NCBI RefSeq assembly: GCF_001577265.1
Contig: NZ_CP014517.1
Location: 2,888,501 to 2,952,500, forward strand
DNA length: 64,000 nucleotides
Reading direction: 5' to 3'
Source of the DNA: Variovorax sp. PAMC 28711
GTDB lineage: Bacteria > Pseudomonadota > Gammaproteobacteria > Burkholderiales > Burkholderiaceae_C
The notes beneath the pieces are model-generated. The model saw only the letters and a list, made by a program, of their open reading frames with translations, was not told where the DNA came from and searched no databases. Shown in pieces: positions 1-9,394 of the stretch. Numbering within the stretch: the first letter of the stretch is position 1; each line of letters opens with the position of its first letter. The position numbers were made by a program, and so were the translations under genes.

Positions 1-1
1 C

Positions 2-157
2 CAGGCCCTCGAAGAGCACCTCTACGTCGTCGACCCGATGGGCAACTGGATGATGCGTTTCCCCGCGCGCATGGATGCCAAGGGCGCCGCCCGCGCCAAG
101 CGCGACATCGAGCGCCTGCTGCGCGCCTCCGCGTCGTGGGACGAACCTGGCCGCTGA
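2..157 (+). CDS. C-terminal fragment of a protein upstream of COX15 (partial)
   Basis: The window opens inside a gene; the last 51 residues and the TGA stop are visible. The fragment contains HLYVVDPMGNWMMRFPA and then a basic helix. I believe this tail is typical of the thioredoxin-fold, SCO-like membrane proteins encoded just before haem A synthase in Burkholderiales, which would place it in cytochrome oxidase assembly; that assignment is from memory of the family context. The stop lies 4 bases before the next start, so it is probably co-transcribed with COX15. The 5' end lies outside the window. Confidence 0.7.
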   Translation, partial: QALEEHLYVVDPMGNWMMRFPARMDAKGAARAKRDIERLLRASASWDEPGR

Positions 158-161
158 CCCC

Positions 162-1355
162 ATGCAGACCGAATCGCTTTACGACCTCTCCCCGATCCTC
201 TGGCTCATGGCCGCAGGTGTGCTGATCGCGCTCGGCCCCCTGGTGTGGGTGTGGCGGCGCAATGCGGGCGAGGGCGCTGCGCGACGCCTCCACGCGCTGA
301 CGGTGCTCACACTCTTCCTGACGTTCGACCTCACGCTCTTCGGCGCTTTCACCCGGCTCACCGATTCCGGCCTCGGTTGCCCGGACTGGCCAGGTTGCTA
401 CGGCAACGCGAGCCCGCTGGGTGCCCGGCACGACATCGCGACGGCGCAGGCTGCGCAGCCCACCGGCCCCGTCACGCACGGCAAGGCCTGGGTCGAGATG
501 GTGCACCGCTACCTGGCAACCGGCGTGGGCGTGCTGATCGTGGTGCTCGCCATCGCCACCTGGGTGGCGCGGCGTCGTCAACGCTTGGCACCTGTGTCTG
601 CGTCGCAGCAGCGCGCATTGAGCGCCTGGTGGCCGGCCGCGACGCTGGTCTGGGTTTGCCTGCAAGGCGCGTTCGGGGCGATGACGGTGACGTGGAAGCT
701 CTATCCCGCCATCGTGACCTTGCACCTGCTTGGCGCGATCGGGCTGCTCGCGTTGTTGTGCGTGCAGGCGGTCCGCTACCAACAGGCCGCGATGCAGCGG
801 ATGCCGGCGCCATTGCCCGGCGGCTTGCGCACCTTGCTCGTCGCCACCACGGGCTTGCTTGTGCTGCAGATCGCGCTCGGCGGCTGGGTCAGCACCAATT
901 ACGCGGTCCTGGCATGCACCCAGTTCCCGACCTGCCAGGACAGCTGGTGGCCGGCCATGAACTTCGCGCAGGGGTTCGAGATCTGGCGCCACCTCGGCAT
1001 GACCGCCGAAGGCGTGCCGATCGAGTTCTCGGCGCTCACCGCCATTCACTACGTACACCGCCTCATGGCCTACCTCGTGTTCGTCGCGCTCGGCGTCCTC
1101 GCGTGGCGGCTGCTGCGCATTGACGCGCTGCGCACGCAGGCGAAGTGGCTGGGCGCACTGGCGCTGCTGCAGCTCGCCACTGGTCTCGGCAACGTGCTGC
1201 TCGGCTGGCCGCTGGCGGCAGCCGTGCTCCACACCGGCGGCGCTGCGGCGCTCGCGGTCGTGCTCACCTGGGCCTTGTGCGAGAGCCGGCGGGCCACGGC
1301 GTCGGCTTCGGTGACCGGCGGCGCGAGCCAGCGTCGAAAGCTGGAGACCGCATGA
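162..1355 (+). CDS. ctaA: Haem A synthase (COX15/CtaA family)
   Basis: Oxidises haem O to haem A in the inner membrane for aa3-type cytochrome oxidase. The 397-residue protein is a polytopic membrane protein with about eight hydrophobic segments. The family signature [14 protein letters not shown] follows the second segment, and HRYLA and HYVHRLMAY supply candidate haem-ligating histidines in the two homologous halves. I chose ATG 162, just after the previous stop, rather than an in-frame ATG at 75 that would overlap the upstream gene by 80 bases. It is followed by ctaB with an ATGA overlap and by SCO1, forming a haem A/copper assembly operon for cytochrome oxidase. Confidence 0.93.
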   Translation: MQTESLYDLSPILWLMAAGVLIALGPLVWVWRRNAGEGAARRLHALTVLTLFLTFDLTLFGAFTRLTDSGLGCPDWPGCYGNASPLGARHDIATAQAAQPTGPVTHGKAWVEMVHRYLATGVGVLIVVLAIATWVARRRQRLAPVSASQQRALSAWWPAATLVWVCLQGAFGAMTVTWKLYPAIVTLHLLGAIGLLALLCVQAVRYQQAAMQRMPAPLPGGLRTLLVATTGLLVLQIALGGWVSTNYAVLACTQFPTCQDSWWPAMNFAQGFEIWRHLGMTAEGVPIEFSALTAIHYVHRLMAYLVFVALGVLAWRLLRIDALRTQAKWLGALALLQLATGLGNVLLGWPLAAAVLHTGGAAALAVVLTWALCESRRATASASVTGGASQRRKLETA

Positions 1356-2257
1356 GCACACCCCTGCCCGTGCAACAGACCAGCACCGCCAACGTGCTGC
1401 GCCAGTTCTACGCACTGACCAAGCCGCGTGTTGTGCAGTTGATCGTGTTCTGCGCGCTCATCGGCATGGTGCTCGCCGTGCCCGGCATCCCGACCTGGCA
1501 GGACGCGCAGCGCGGCTTGCTCGCGTGCATCGGTATTTGGCTGGTGGCCGGCGCGGCGGCGGCGTTCAACTGCCTGGTCGAGAAGGGCATCGACGCCAAG
1601 ATGAAGCGCACCGCGTGGCGCCCGACGGCGCGCGGCCAGCTCAGCGACACCCAGGCACTGGTCTTCTCGGGGCTCCTTTGTGCAGCGGGCTCGTCGGTGC
1701 TCTGGTTCACCGTCAACCCGCTCACCATGTGGTTGACCTTCGCGACCTTCGTCGGCTACGCGGTGGTCTACACCGTCATCCTCAAGCCACTGACGCCGCA
1801 GAACATCGTGATCGGCGGCGCGTCGGGCGCGATGCCGCCGGTGCTCGGCTGGGCCGCGATGACAGGCGAGGTCAGCGGCGGGGCGATGATCCTCTTCCTC
1901 ATCATCTTCCTGTGGACGCCGCCGCATTTCTGGGCGCTCGCGCTCTACCGCGTCGAGGACTACCGCAAGGCCGGCTTGCCGATGCTGCCGGTCACGCACG
2001 GCAACGAATTCACGCGGTTGCAGGTGTTGCTCTACACCTTCATTCTTTTCGCGGCCTGCCTGCTGCCTTTCGTCTATGGCATGAGCGGCTGGCTGTATCT
2101 GGCGGTGGCGGTCGTGGTGAGCATCGGCTTCACCGGCTACGCGTTCGCGCTCTGGCGCAACTATTCCGACGCGCTGGCCCGAAAGACCTTCCGCTTTTCG
2201 CTGATCCACCTGAGCGTGCTCTTCGCCGCCTTGCTGGTCGACCATTACCTGATCTGA
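1352..2257 (+). CDS. ctaB: Protohaem IX farnesyltransferase (haem O synthase)
   Basis: UbiA-family prenyltransferase that attaches a farnesyl group to haem B to make haem O, the substrate of the preceding enzyme. The 301-residue protein is mostly membrane-spanning. The first prenyl-diphosphate site reads N73-x3-E77-x3-D81 and is followed by MKRTAWRP; the usual first aspartate is glutamate here, which I believe is common in betaproteobacterial Cta[13 protein letters not shown] is the conserved loop of the second half. The start overlaps the ctaA stop (ATGA), indicating translational coupling. An upstream in-frame extension inside ctaA was discarded. Confidence 0.95.
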   Translation: MSTPLPVQQTSTANVLRQFYALTKPRVVQLIVFCALIGMVLAVPGIPTWQDAQRGLLACIGIWLVAGAAAAFNCLVEKGIDAKMKRTAWRPTARGQLSDTQALVFSGLLCAAGSSVLWFTVNPLTMWLTFATFVGYAVVYTVILKPLTPQNIVIGGASGAMPPVLGWAAMTGEVSGGAMILFLIIFLWTPPHFWALALYRVEDYRKAGLPMLPVTHGNEFTRLQVLLYTFILFAACLLPFVYGMSGWLYLAVAVVVSIGFTGYAFALWRNYSDALARKTFRFSLIHLSVLFAALLVDHYLI

Positions 2258-2267
2258 ACCCCACCTC

Positions 2268-2885
2268 ATGAACAAGCGGAATGCACTCAAAGCGATGACC
2301 GGCGGCGCCCTCTGGGTGGGCGCCGCGGCGGTTTTGGGCTTGAATCTCACGGGTTGTACCGAAGCCAAGCCGAGCTTCAACGCGGTCGACCTCACGGGCG
2401 CCGACTACGCCAGGGATTTCTCGCTGACCGATGCCGACGGCAAGGTCCGCACGATGGCCGACTTCAAAGGCAAGGTGGTCGTGCTGTTCTTCGGGTACGC
2501 GCAATGCCCCGACGTGTGCCCGACCACCATGACCGAGATGGCACAGGTCAAGCAGCAGCTCGGTACCGACGGCGACAAGCTGCAGGTGCTCTTCGTCACC
2601 GTCGACCCCGCGCGCGACACGCCGGAGGTCATGAAGGCTTACATGGGCGCGTTCGACCCCGCCTTCGTCGCACTGATCCCAACGCCCGAGCAGCTTGCCG
2701 CCACGGCCAAGGATTTCAAGGCGTACTACAAGAAGAACGAGGGCACGACGCCGACCAGCTACTCGATGGACCATTCCGCGGCCAGCTACATCTACGACAC
2801 GCAAGGCCGCTTGCGGCTCTACGCCCGCTACGGCGCGGGCGTGGCGCCGATGGTGGCGGACATCAAGAGCCTGCTGAAGTCCTGA
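2268..2885 (+). CDS. SCO1/SenC copper chaperone lipoprotein
   Basis: Thioredoxin-fold protein that delivers copper to the CuA centre of cytochrome oxidase subunit II. The 205 residues begin with a basic, hydrophobic leader ending in a lipobox LTGC (Cys30), so the protein should be anchored to the outer face of the inner membrane. The copper-binding CPDVC motif (Cys80 and Cys84) and the partner His169 in SMDHSAASYIYD are all present, so it looks functional. It lies 10 bases after ctaB and is the last gene of the oxidase assembly operon, followed by a strong terminator. Confidence 0.93.
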   Translation: MNKRNALKAMTGGALWVGAAAVLGLNLTGCTEAKPSFNAVDLTGADYARDFSLTDADGKVRTMADFKGKVVVLFFGYAQCPDVCPTTMTEMAQVKQQLGTDGDKLQVLFVTVDPARDTPEVMKAYMGAFDPAFVALIPTPEQLAATAKDFKAYYKKNEGTTPTSYSMDHSAASYIYDTQGRLRLYARYGAGVAPMVADIKSLLKS

Positions 2886-2906
2886 GTCGCGAGCGCGCTG
2901 AACAGC

Positions 2907-2946
2907 GCCAACGAAAAAGCCCGGCGAGCCGGGCTTTTTCGTTGGC
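2907..2946. terminator. Bidirectional intrinsic terminator between SCO1 and rpoH
   Basis: A perfect 19-bp inverted repeat (2907-2925 and 2928-2946) with a 2-base centre. The stem contains a GCCCGGC core flanked by AAAAA on one side and TTTTT on the other, so it forms a GC-rich hairpin plus a U-tract on either strand. It sits between convergent SCO1 and rpoH and should end both transcripts. Confidence 0.93.
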
Positions 2947-2960
2947 GAGAGAAAAGGCGA

Positions 2961-3905
2961 TCAGGCGTAAGCAGCCAGCGACTTCTTCATCTTCTTCATC
3001 GCCGCCACTTCGATCTGGCGAATCCGTTCGGCACTCACACCGTAGATCGCGGCGAGGTCGTGCAACGTCATGCCGCCCGAGCCGTCGTCGTTCACCTTGA
3101 GCCAGCGCTCTTCGACGATGCGGCGGCTGCGTTCGTCCAGCGCCTCGAGCGCCGTCGAAATGCCGTCGCTCGACAGCCGATCGCGGGCGCGCGATTCGAG
3201 TTGCGCCGTCGGCTCCTGCGTGGCGTCGGCCAGATACGCGATCGGGCCGAAAGCGTCCTCACCGTCGTCCGACGGACTCGGATCGAGCAACACATCGCCG
3301 CCCGACAAGCGCATCTCCATCTCGAGGACTTCCTCTCGCTTGACGTTCAGCTTGGTCGCCATTTGCGTGACCTGCGTTTCCGTCAGGGTCGCGCGATGCG
3401 TGTCGCCGTCGGCAGCCGCATCATCGGCCTTGTAGGCCTGCTTCATCGAGCGCAGATTGAAAAACAGCTTCCGCTGTGCCTTGGTCGTCGCGACCTTGAC
3501 CATGCGCCAGTTCTTCAGGATGTACTCGTGGATCTCGGCCTTGATCCAGTGCATGGCGTAGCTCACCAGTCGCACGCCCTGGTCCGGATCGAAACGCTTC
3601 ACGGCCTTCATCAGGCCGACATTGCCTTCCTGGATCAGGTCGCCATGCGGCAACCCGTAGCCCAGATACTGACGGGAAATCGAGACGACGAGGCGCAGGT
3701 GCGACAGGACCAGCGCGCCAGCGGCTTCGAGGTCGTTGTGGTCGCGCAGCTTGCGCGCAAACCCTTGCTCTTCGTCGAGTGTCAGCAGCGGCAGCCGGTT
3801 GGCGACCGAAATATAGGCATCCAGATTACCCAGCGGCGGGACCATCGACCAAGGGTTGGCGACGGACAGCTGGGAGGCTGCAGAGGCTCCAGACAGTGTT
3901 GTCAT
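2961..3905 (-). CDS. rpoH: RNA polymerase heat-shock sigma factor sigma-32
   Basis: Directs RNA polymerase to heat-shock promoters. The 314-residue protein carries region 2 (LIQEGNVGLMKAVKRFDP, then SYAMHWIKAEIHEYIL) and the diagnostic RpoH box QRKLFFNLR at residues 144-152, which separates it from RpoD and RpoS. It ends with a sigma region 4 helix-turn-helix (LHDLAAIYGVSAERIRQIE). I chose the ATG at 3905 because AAGGAG lies 9 bases upstream (3920-3915); an in-frame ATG at 3932 has no ribosome site and would lie in the -10 region. The promoter contains a perfect CIRCE operator, implying HrcA control. It converges on SCO1. Confidence 0.95.
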   Translation of the reverse strand: MTTLSGASAASQLSVANPWSMVPPLGNLDAYISVANRLPLLTLDEEQGFARKLRDHNDLEAAGALVLSHLRLVVSISRQYLGYGLPHGDLIQEGNVGLMKAVKRFDPDQGVRLVSYAMHWIKAEIHEYILKNWRMVKVATTKAQRKLFFNLRSMKQAYKADDAAADGDTHRATLTETQVTQMATKLNVKREEVLEMEMRLSGGDVLLDPSPSDDGEDAFGPIAYLADATQEPTAQLESRARDRLSSDGISTALEALDERSRRIVEERWLKVNDDGSGGMTLHDLAAIYGVSAERIRQIEVAAMKKMKKSLAAYA

Positions 3906-3930
3906 CAGGGGAAACTCCTTCGTGTGAGTC

Positions 3931-3960
3931 ATATTAGCACTCGGTTGGAGCGAGTGCTAA
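3931..3960 (-). promoter_or_regulatory. rpoH promoter with perfect CIRCE operator (HrcA site)
   Basis: The sequence at 3934-3960 is TTAGCACTC-N9-GAGTGCTAA, an exact match to the CIRCE consensus bound by HrcA. On the rpoH strand a -10-like TAATAT (3936-3931) preceded by TGC, and a -35-like TTAGCA (3960-3955), lie 18 bases apart, so the operator fills the spacer and overlaps both elements. Transcription would start near 3924, just ahead of the AAGGAG ribosome site. The CIRCE match is direct; the promoter assignment is inference. Confidence 0.9.
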
Positions 3961-4110
3961 GCTAAGGGTTCCCACCAGTTTCTATCGCCGCAATAGCGTC
4001 AGCCTGTCGGGCACGGCGCCGACTTCCGGCCGGCATTGACGGGTCCCAGGCCCGGGCAGACGCCGCGCGTCGCGGAGTTGTTCACGTTTTGCACATCTAT
4101 GTGAATCGGT

Positions 4111-4130
4111 GTTTGGGAAAGTTCTCAAAC
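4111..4130. promoter_or_regulatory. Imperfect palindrome upstream of the FHA gene
   Basis: GTTTGGGAA and TTCTCAAAC flank a 2-base centre and form a 9-bp inverted repeat with one mismatch. It lies about 100 bases before the FHA gene, between a TTCAC/GTGAA pair (4081-4105) and a -10-like TACTAT at 4142-4147. It could be an operator for a dimeric regulator in the 267-base intergenic region shared with rpoH. No known consensus was recognised. Confidence 0.35.
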
Positions 4131-4227
4131 TGTCGAATCTGTACTATTTGGTTTGCAACGATCCCGGCACATTACTTCCCGGGGACGACAAATCGTGGCC
4201 CCGCAACCAACGAAATCAGGGGGAAAG

Positions 4228-4563
4228 ATGGCCAAAGTGGTCCTGATCACGAGTGACGGTCGCGTCAAGCAAATCGAGCTGGCGCAGCCGACGACGACCA
4301 TCGGGCGGGCCGACCGCAGCGATATTGTGATTCGCGGGCCGATGGTCAGCCGGGTGCACGCCATCGTGTCCATTGAAAACGGCGTGTATTCGGTTCGTGA
4401 CCTCGACAGCAGCAACGGCACCTTCGTCAACGGCGTCAAGGTGCAGCGCCAGCTGCTCCACCACCAGGATGTGATCCGCATCGGCGATTGCGAACTGCGC
4501 TTTCTCGACTACGGCGCGTCTTCGACCCGCACCGTCCAAACGACCGACTACCAGCTGGTTTGA
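4228..4563 (+). CDS. FHA-domain protein (phosphothreonine-binding)
   Basis: A stand-alone forkhead-associated domain of 111 residues, expected to bind phosphothreonine peptides in the cytoplasm. The core residues are present: GR at 26-27, Ser41 and His44 in SRVH, Ser62-Asn63-Gly64, and Asn68. No other domain is visible. The start at 4228 follows an AGGGGG purine run; an in-frame ATG at 4153 would add 25 residues with no family match. It is divergent from rpoH and convergent with ftsY, with 5 bases between stops. Its partner kinase is not adjacent; the nearest Ser/Thr kinase-phosphatase pair lies at 45-47 kb, and a link between them is speculation. Confidence 0.88.
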   Translation: MAKVVLITSDGRVKQIELAQPTTTIGRADRSDIVIRGPMVSRVHAIVSIENGVYSVRDLDSSNGTFVNGVKVQRQLLHHQDVIRIGDCELRFLDYGASSTRTVQTTDYQLV

Positions 4564-4568
4564 GCCAC

Positions 4569-5843
4569 TCAGCCCAGCAGGGCCTGGGCGAACTCCCGCG
4601 CGTCGAAGGTCTCGAGGTCTTCCAGCTTTTCGCCCACGCCGATGAAGTAGACCGGGATCGGCCGCTCGCGTGCGATGGCGCACAGCACGCCGCCCTTGGC
4701 GGTGCCGTCGAGCTTGGTGACGATCAGACCGGTCAGGCCCAGCGTCTCGTCGAAGGCCCTGACCTGCTGCAGCGCGTTCTGGCCGGTGTTGCCGTCGATC
4801 ACCAACAGCACCTCGTGCGGGGCCGTGGCGTCGGCCTTGGTGACGACGCGCTTGATTTTCTTCAGCTCGTCCATCAGGTGCAATTGCGTCGGCAGGCGGC
4901 CGGCGGTGTCGACCAGCACCACGTCCTTGCCCCGCGCCTTGCCGGCCTTCACCGCGTCGAAGCTGACGGCTGACGGATCGCCGCCCTCGTTGCTGACGAT
5001 CTCGACCGTGTTGCGGTCGGCCCAGACCAGCAACTGCTCGCGCGCCGCGGCTCGAAAGGTGTCGGCCGCCGCCAGCAGCACCGAGGCGCCTTCGTTGGCC
5101 AGATGCTTGGTGAGCTTGCCGATCGAGGTGGTCTTGCCGGCGCCGTTGACGCCCGCGACCATGATCACGGTCGGCGTGTGCTGGCCGATGACGAGCTGCT
5201 TTTCCAGCGGCTTCAGCAGATCGGTGATGGCGTCTGCGAGCAGCACCTTCACCTGGTCGGAGTTGGTCGCCATCGTGCGCTTCACGCGACCGCGCAGGTC
5301 GTCGAGCAGGTGCTCGGTCGCCTTCACGCCGGTGTCGGCCATGAGCAGGGCCGACTCGAGCTCTTCGTAGAGCGCGTCGTCGATCTGTGCATTGACGAAG
5401 GTGGCGGCGATGCTGGTGCCGGTCTTGCGCAGGCCGTTGCGCAACTTGTCCATCCAGCCCTTGCGCTCGGGCGCGGCGACCACGACGGGCGCCAGGGGCG
5501 CTTGCGGGCTGACGACCGGGGCCGGCGGCGGCGCAGGCGGCAGATTGCGCAGGAAGGCAGGCACCTCCTGCACGACAGGCGCAGGCGCAGGTGGCGGCGA
5601 GACAACCGACGGTGCGTCCCGCGCGGGCAGGGTCGCGGGCGCTGGCGGCGGAGCCGGCGTGGGCGTGGGCGTGGGCGCCGGTGGCGGCACCACCACGTCG
5701 GCTTCGGGCTTCAGGCCGAACCAGTTCGCGGCAGAGAACGCCGAACGCACCGGGGGCACTTCGGCTGGCGTTTCGACGGGAGGAGGGGCGACGGAGGCTG
5801 CCGGCGTTTCGGCGGGCGGCTTTTTCTTGAAGAAACTGAACAT
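4569..5843 (-). CDS. ftsY: Signal recognition particle receptor FtsY
   Basis: SRP-GTPase that receives ribosome-SRP complexes at the inner membrane. The 424-residue protein has a long Pro/Ala-rich acidic A domain (about 10-125), which includes a PTPTPTP stretch encoded by a short hexanucleotide repeat near 5656-5677, followed by the helical N domain and the G domain. P-loop GVNGAGKTT (231-239), DTAGR (312-316) and TKLDGTAKGG (376-385) are all intact. The start MFSFFKKK is a basic, amphipathic membrane-binding segment. It is divergent from the M16 peptidases with a 29-base gap and converges on the FHA gene. Confidence 0.96.
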   Translation of the reverse strand: MFSFFKKKPPAETPAASVAPPPVETPAEVPPVRSAFSAANWFGLKPEADVVVPPPAPTPTPTPAPPPAPATLPARDAPSVVSPPPAPAPVVQEVPAFLRNLPPAPPPAPVVSPQAPLAPVVVAAPERKGWMDKLRNGLRKTGTSIAATFVNAQIDDALYEELESALLMADTGVKATEHLLDDLRGRVKRTMATNSDQVKVLLADAITDLLKPLEKQLVIGQHTPTVIMVAGVNGAGKTTSIGKLTKHLANEGASVLLAAADTFRAAAREQLLVWADRNTVEIVSNEGGDPSAVSFDAVKAGKARGKDVVLVDTAGRLPTQLHLMDELKKIKRVVTKADATAPHEVLLVIDGNTGQNALQQVRAFDETLGLTGLIVTKLDGTAKGGVLCAIARERPIPVYFIGVGEKLEDLETFDAREFAQALLG

Positions 5844-5872
5844 CGGGGTGTTTTTACAATCCGACCCATTCT

Positions 5873-7330
5873 ATGAAACACCCCTTGCCACGCCATGCTG
5901 CGTCCGGTGCGGTGCTGGCGATGGCGCTCACCGCGCTGTGGACCGTGCCCGCCCAGGCGCAAAACCCCGTCTCCGCTACACCCGCGTCCCCCGCTGTTGC
6001 AGCGCCTGCGGGCGAGGCGCGTCCGCAGCAGTTCACGCTTTCCAACGGCATGACGCTGATCGTCAAGCCCGACCGCCGCTCGCCCACTGCGGTGCAGATG
6101 GTGTGGGTGCGCGTCGGCTCGATCGACGAGGTCGACGGCACCTCCGGCGTCGCGCATGCGCTCGAACACATGATGTTCAAGGGCACCAAGACCGTGAAGC
6201 CCGGCGAGTTCTCGCGCACCGTCGCCGCGCTGGGTGGCCGCGACAACGCTTTCACCACGCGCGACTACACCGGCTACTACGAGCAAATCCCGGAAGGCAA
6301 GCTCGAAGCCGTCATGAAGCTCGACGCCGACCGCTTCGCCAACAACCAGTGGGCCGACAACGAGTTCAAGAACGAAATCTCGGTGGTCAAGGAAGAGCGG
6401 CGTATGCGCACCGAAGAGCAGCCCCGTGCGCTGCTCGGCGAATTGCAGAACGCGACGGTGTGGACCGCTTCGCCCTATCACCGGCCGGTCGTCGGTTGGA
6501 TGAGCGACCTGGAGGCGATGACGCCCGACGACGTTCGTGATTTCCATCGCCGCTGGTACCTGCCCGCCAATGCGGCCATCGTGGTGGCCGGCGATGTCGA
6601 TGTGGCGCGGGTGCGCGCGCTCGCCGAAAAATACTATGGCCGTATCCCTGCGCGGGCCGTGCCGATCCGCAAGCCGCGCGTCGAGCCCGAGCAACGCGGC
6701 ATCCGGCGCGTCGAATTCAAGGCGCCGGCCGAACAGTCGTACGTGTCGCTCGCCTTTCGCGTGCCGCAGGTGCCCGACCTCGACGCCGAAAGCGACGGCT
6801 GGGCGCTGCTCGTGTTGTCCGCCGTGCTCGACGGCTACGCTGGCTCGCGCCTCGACCGCGCGCTCACGCAAGGCCCCGATCGCGTCGCGGACGCAGCCGG
6901 CGCATCGGTCGGCCTCATCAGCCGCGGGCCGCAGGTGTTCAACCTCTCTGCCGTGCCGGCCGCGGGCAAGACCACCGATCAGGTCGAAGCGGCGCTGCGC
7001 GCACAGGTCGCACGGGTCGCGAAGGACGGTGTCGGCGAGGCCGAACTGGCGCGCGTCAAGACGCAGTGGGTGGCCGGCCAGACCTTCGAGCTCGACTCGG
7101 TAATGGCGCAGGCCCGCGAACTCGGCAGCAACTGGGTGCAGGGCCTGCCGCTCGACGCCAACGACCGCGTCATCGCCCGGCTGCAGGCGGTGACGGCCGC
7201 TCAGGTACAGACCGTCGCCGGCAAGTACTTCGGTGACGACCAGCTCACCGTCGCCACGCTGCGGCCGCTGCCGCTCGACCCGAACCGGCGTCCCCGTGCG
7301 GCTGCCGTACCCGCCGGCGACCTGCGCTGA
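5873..7330 (+). CDS. Periplasmic M16 zinc peptidase, catalytic subunit
   Basis: A 485-residue insulinase-family metallopeptidase with an N-terminal signal peptide (cleavage probably after VPAQA, residue 29). The inverted zinc motif HxxEH is intact as H95-A-L-E98-H99, and a glutamate near 174-175 is placed to be the third ligand. The C-terminal half is the non-catalytic M16 domain. It is followed 14 bases later by a second M16 gene lacking the zinc motif, the usual arrangement of a two-subunit peptidase resembling mitochondrial processing peptidase. Substrate unknown. Confidence 0.92.
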   Translation: MKHPLPRHAASGAVLAMALTALWTVPAQAQNPVSATPASPAVAAPAGEARPQQFTLSNGMTLIVKPDRRSPTAVQMVWVRVGSIDEVDGTSGVAHALEHMMFKGTKTVKPGEFSRTVAALGGRDNAFTTRDYTGYYEQIPEGKLEAVMKLDADRFANNQWADNEFKNEISVVKEERRMRTEEQPRALLGELQNATVWTASPYHRPVVGWMSDLEAMTPDDVRDFHRRWYLPANAAIVVAGDVDVARVRALAEKYYGRIPARAVPIRKPRVEPEQRGIRRVEFKAPAEQSYVSLAFRVPQVPDLDAESDGWALLVLSAVLDGYAGSRLDRALTQGPDRVADAAGASVGLISRGPQVFNLSAVPAAGKTTDQVEAALRAQVARVAKDGVGEAELARVKTQWVAGQTFELDSVMAQARELGSNWVQGLPLDANDRVIARLQAVTAAQVQTVAGKYFGDDQLTVATLRPLPLDPNRRPRAAAVPAGDLR

Positions 7331-7344
7331 AAGAACACGCTTTT

Positions 7345-8700
7345 ATGTTGACCTTTCAAAAGACCGCTGCGCACGCAGCCTTCCTCGGCATTGCCGCCCT
7401 TTTCGGCCTGAACGCGCAGGCCGCCATTCCGATCCAGCACTGGACGCTGGCCAACGGCGCGAAGGTGTACTTCGCGCCCGTCAACGCGCTGCCGATCGTG
7501 GATGTGCAACTCGATTTCGACGCCGGCAGCCGGCGCGATCCGGCGCCGCAGGCGGGGTTGGCGAGCGTCACCGCGGGCATGGTCGAGAAAGGCGTGCGCG
7601 CCGTGGGCAGCGATCCGGCGCTCGACCAGAATGCGCTGGGCGAGGCGTGGGCCGATCTGGGTGCCGAGTTCGGCGTGGATGCGAGCGGCGAGCGCACCAG
7701 CTTTTCGCTGCGCACCTTGTCCGATGCGAAGGTGCTCGACAAGGCCGTGGCGCTGGCCGCGCGCGAGATCGGCGAGCCCGCGTTTCCGGACGATGTGTGG
7801 CAGCGCGACCGCGAGCGCATCAACGCCGCGATCAAGGAGGCGAACACGAAGCCCGGCACGCTCGTCGGCCGCAACTTCGCAGCAGCGGTCTACGGTACGC
7901 ACCCGTACGGCCAGGAGACGACCGAAGCGACGCTCGCACGCATCGACGTCGCCGCGATGCGCCAGCGCTACGAAGCGCTCATCGTGCCGTGCCGCGCGAA
8001 GCTCACCATCGTCGGCGCCGTCACACGCCCGCAGGCCGACGCCATCGCGACGACCCTGCTGGCCCGCTTGCCGCAGAGCAGCCCCGGGAGCAGCGCCTGC
8101 GCGGCGTTGCCGGCGGTGCCGCCGGTGGCTTCGTTGGGTGCGCCGAAAGAGCTGCGCCTTCCGTTCGATTCGGCTCAGGCGCAGGTGCTGATCGGGCAAC
8201 CCGGCTATCTGCGCAGCGACCCCGAGCACTTCGCGCTGACGCTCGGCAACTACATCCTCGGCGGCGGCGGTTTCGTCTCTCGCCTGACCGATCAGGTGCG
8301 GGAGAAGCGCGGGTTGACGTACAGCATCTACAGCGGCTTCTCGCCGGGCATGGAGGCCGGCGCCTTTCGCATCGCGTTCCAGACGCGGCCCGACCAGGCC
8401 GATGCGGCGATCAAGGTGTCGCGCGAGGTGCTGGCGAAGTTCGTGGCCGACGGCCCGACCGACGCCGAGCTCAAGGCCGCCAAGGACAACCTGATCGGCG
8501 GCTTTCCGCTCTTGCTCGACAGCAACAGGAAGCTGCTCGGCAACATCGCGAACATCGCCTGGAACGACCTGCCTTTCGACTATCTCGACACCTGGCAGCA
8601 GCGCATGAATGCGGTCACGGGGGCGCAGATCAAGGCGGCTTTCGCGAGCAAGCTGCAACCCGAGCGCATGGTCACGGTTATCGTCGGCGCCAAGCCATGA
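7345..8700 (+). CDS. Periplasmic M16 family protein, non-catalytic subunit
   Basis: 451 residues with a signal peptide (cleavage near LNAQA-AI). The fold matches the preceding protein, but where the HxxEH motif should be the sequence reads [13 protein letters not shown], so no zinc site can form. The glycine-rich loop [14 protein letters not shown] and the RGLTYS motif of the regulatory subunit are present. It is expected to pair with the catalytic subunit encoded just upstream. Its stop overlaps the rsmD start (ATGA). The missing zinc ligands are a family trait, not evidence of decay. Confidence 0.9.
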   Translation: MLTFQKTAAHAAFLGIAALFGLNAQAAIPIQHWTLANGAKVYFAPVNALPIVDVQLDFDAGSRRDPAPQAGLASVTAGMVEKGVRAVGSDPALDQNALGEAWADLGAEFGVDASGERTSFSLRTLSDAKVLDKAVALAAREIGEPAFPDDVWQRDRERINAAIKEANTKPGTLVGRNFAAAVYGTHPYGQETTEATLARIDVAAMRQRYEALIVPCRAKLTIVGAVTRPQADAIATTLLARLPQSSPGSSACAALPAVPPVASLGAPKELRLPFDSAQAQVLIGQPGYLRSDPEHFALTLGNYILGGGGFVSRLTDQVREKRGLTYSIYSGFSPGMEAGAFRIAFQTRPDQADAAIKVSREVLAKFVADGPTDAELKAAKDNLIGGFPLLLDSNRKLLGNIANIAWNDLPFDYLDTWQQRMNAVTGAQIKAAFASKLQPERMVTVIVGAKP

Positions 8701-9350
8701 AAAAACCTGCCAAGAAAACACCCGCACGTCCCGCCAACCCGACCGGCCGTGCCGACAAGCGCCCGCACGAGGTCCGCATCATCGGCGGGCAATGGAAGCG
8801 CACGCGCCTCGCCGTCGCCGATCGGCCCGGCCTGCGTCCCACGCCCGACCGGGTGCGCGAAACGCTCTTCAACTGGCTCGCCAGCCTGGCGGGCGTGTCC
8901 GGCGGCGAGCTGCCGGGCTGGCAGTGCATCGATGCGTTCTCCGGCACCGGCGCGCTGGGGCTCGAGGCCGCGTCGCGCGGTGCCACGAGCGTGCTGTTGT
9001 GCGAGCAGGATCCGGTGCTGGTCGAGCAGCTGCAAAAGCTCAAGACCAAGCTCAGCGCCGATGCGGTGCGTGTGGAGCGCGGCAACGGCGTGACGGCGCT
9101 GGAGCGCGCACCGGCCGGCACGCTGCACGCGGTGTTTCTCGATCCGCCGTTCGAGAACGAGGCGCTGTATGTCCCCTCGTTGCGTGCGGCTTCGCGCGCG
9201 ATCGACGACGCGGGCGCGGTTTATCTCGAAGCGCCGCGCGCCTGGAGCGACGAGGAACTCGCGCCGCTGGGCCTGCATGTGTATCGCCACATGAAGGCCG
9301 GCGCGGTCCACGCGCACCTGCTGCGGAAGGGCCCGGCGCCCGCTGCATAA
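8697..9350 (+). CDS. rsmD: 16S rRNA (guanine966-N2)-methyltransferase RsmD
   Basis: Methylates G966 of 16S rRNA on assembled small subunits. The 217-residue protein has a basic Lys/Pro-rich N-terminal tail (1-22), the family opening [13 protein letters not shown], the SAM-binding motif [10 protein letters not shown] (79-88) and the catalytic DPPF (149-152). The ATG overlaps the M16 stop. A longer in-frame extension reaching back to 7233 only reads the M16 gene in another frame. It is followed by coaD, a pairing conserved in many bacteria. Confidence 0.94.
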   Translation: MKKPAKKTPARPANPTGRADKRPHEVRIIGGQWKRTRLAVADRPGLRPTPDRVRETLFNWLASLAGVSGGELPGWQCIDAFSGTGALGLEAASRGATSVLLCEQDPVLVEQLQKLKTKLSADAVRVERGNGVTALERAPAGTLHAVFLDPPFENEALYVPSLRAASRAIDDAGAVYLEAPRAWSDEELAPLGLHVYRHMKAGAVHAHLLRKGPAPAA

Positions 9351-9394
9351 TCCGCCGGCAAGGCCGCCCCGGCTGCACAAGGAGACAAGCAACC

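Noticed and set aside
7345..8700. Second M16 gene as a decayed peptidase
   Set aside because: Loss of HxxEH is normal for the partner subunit of two-gene M16 peptidases, and the rest is intact.
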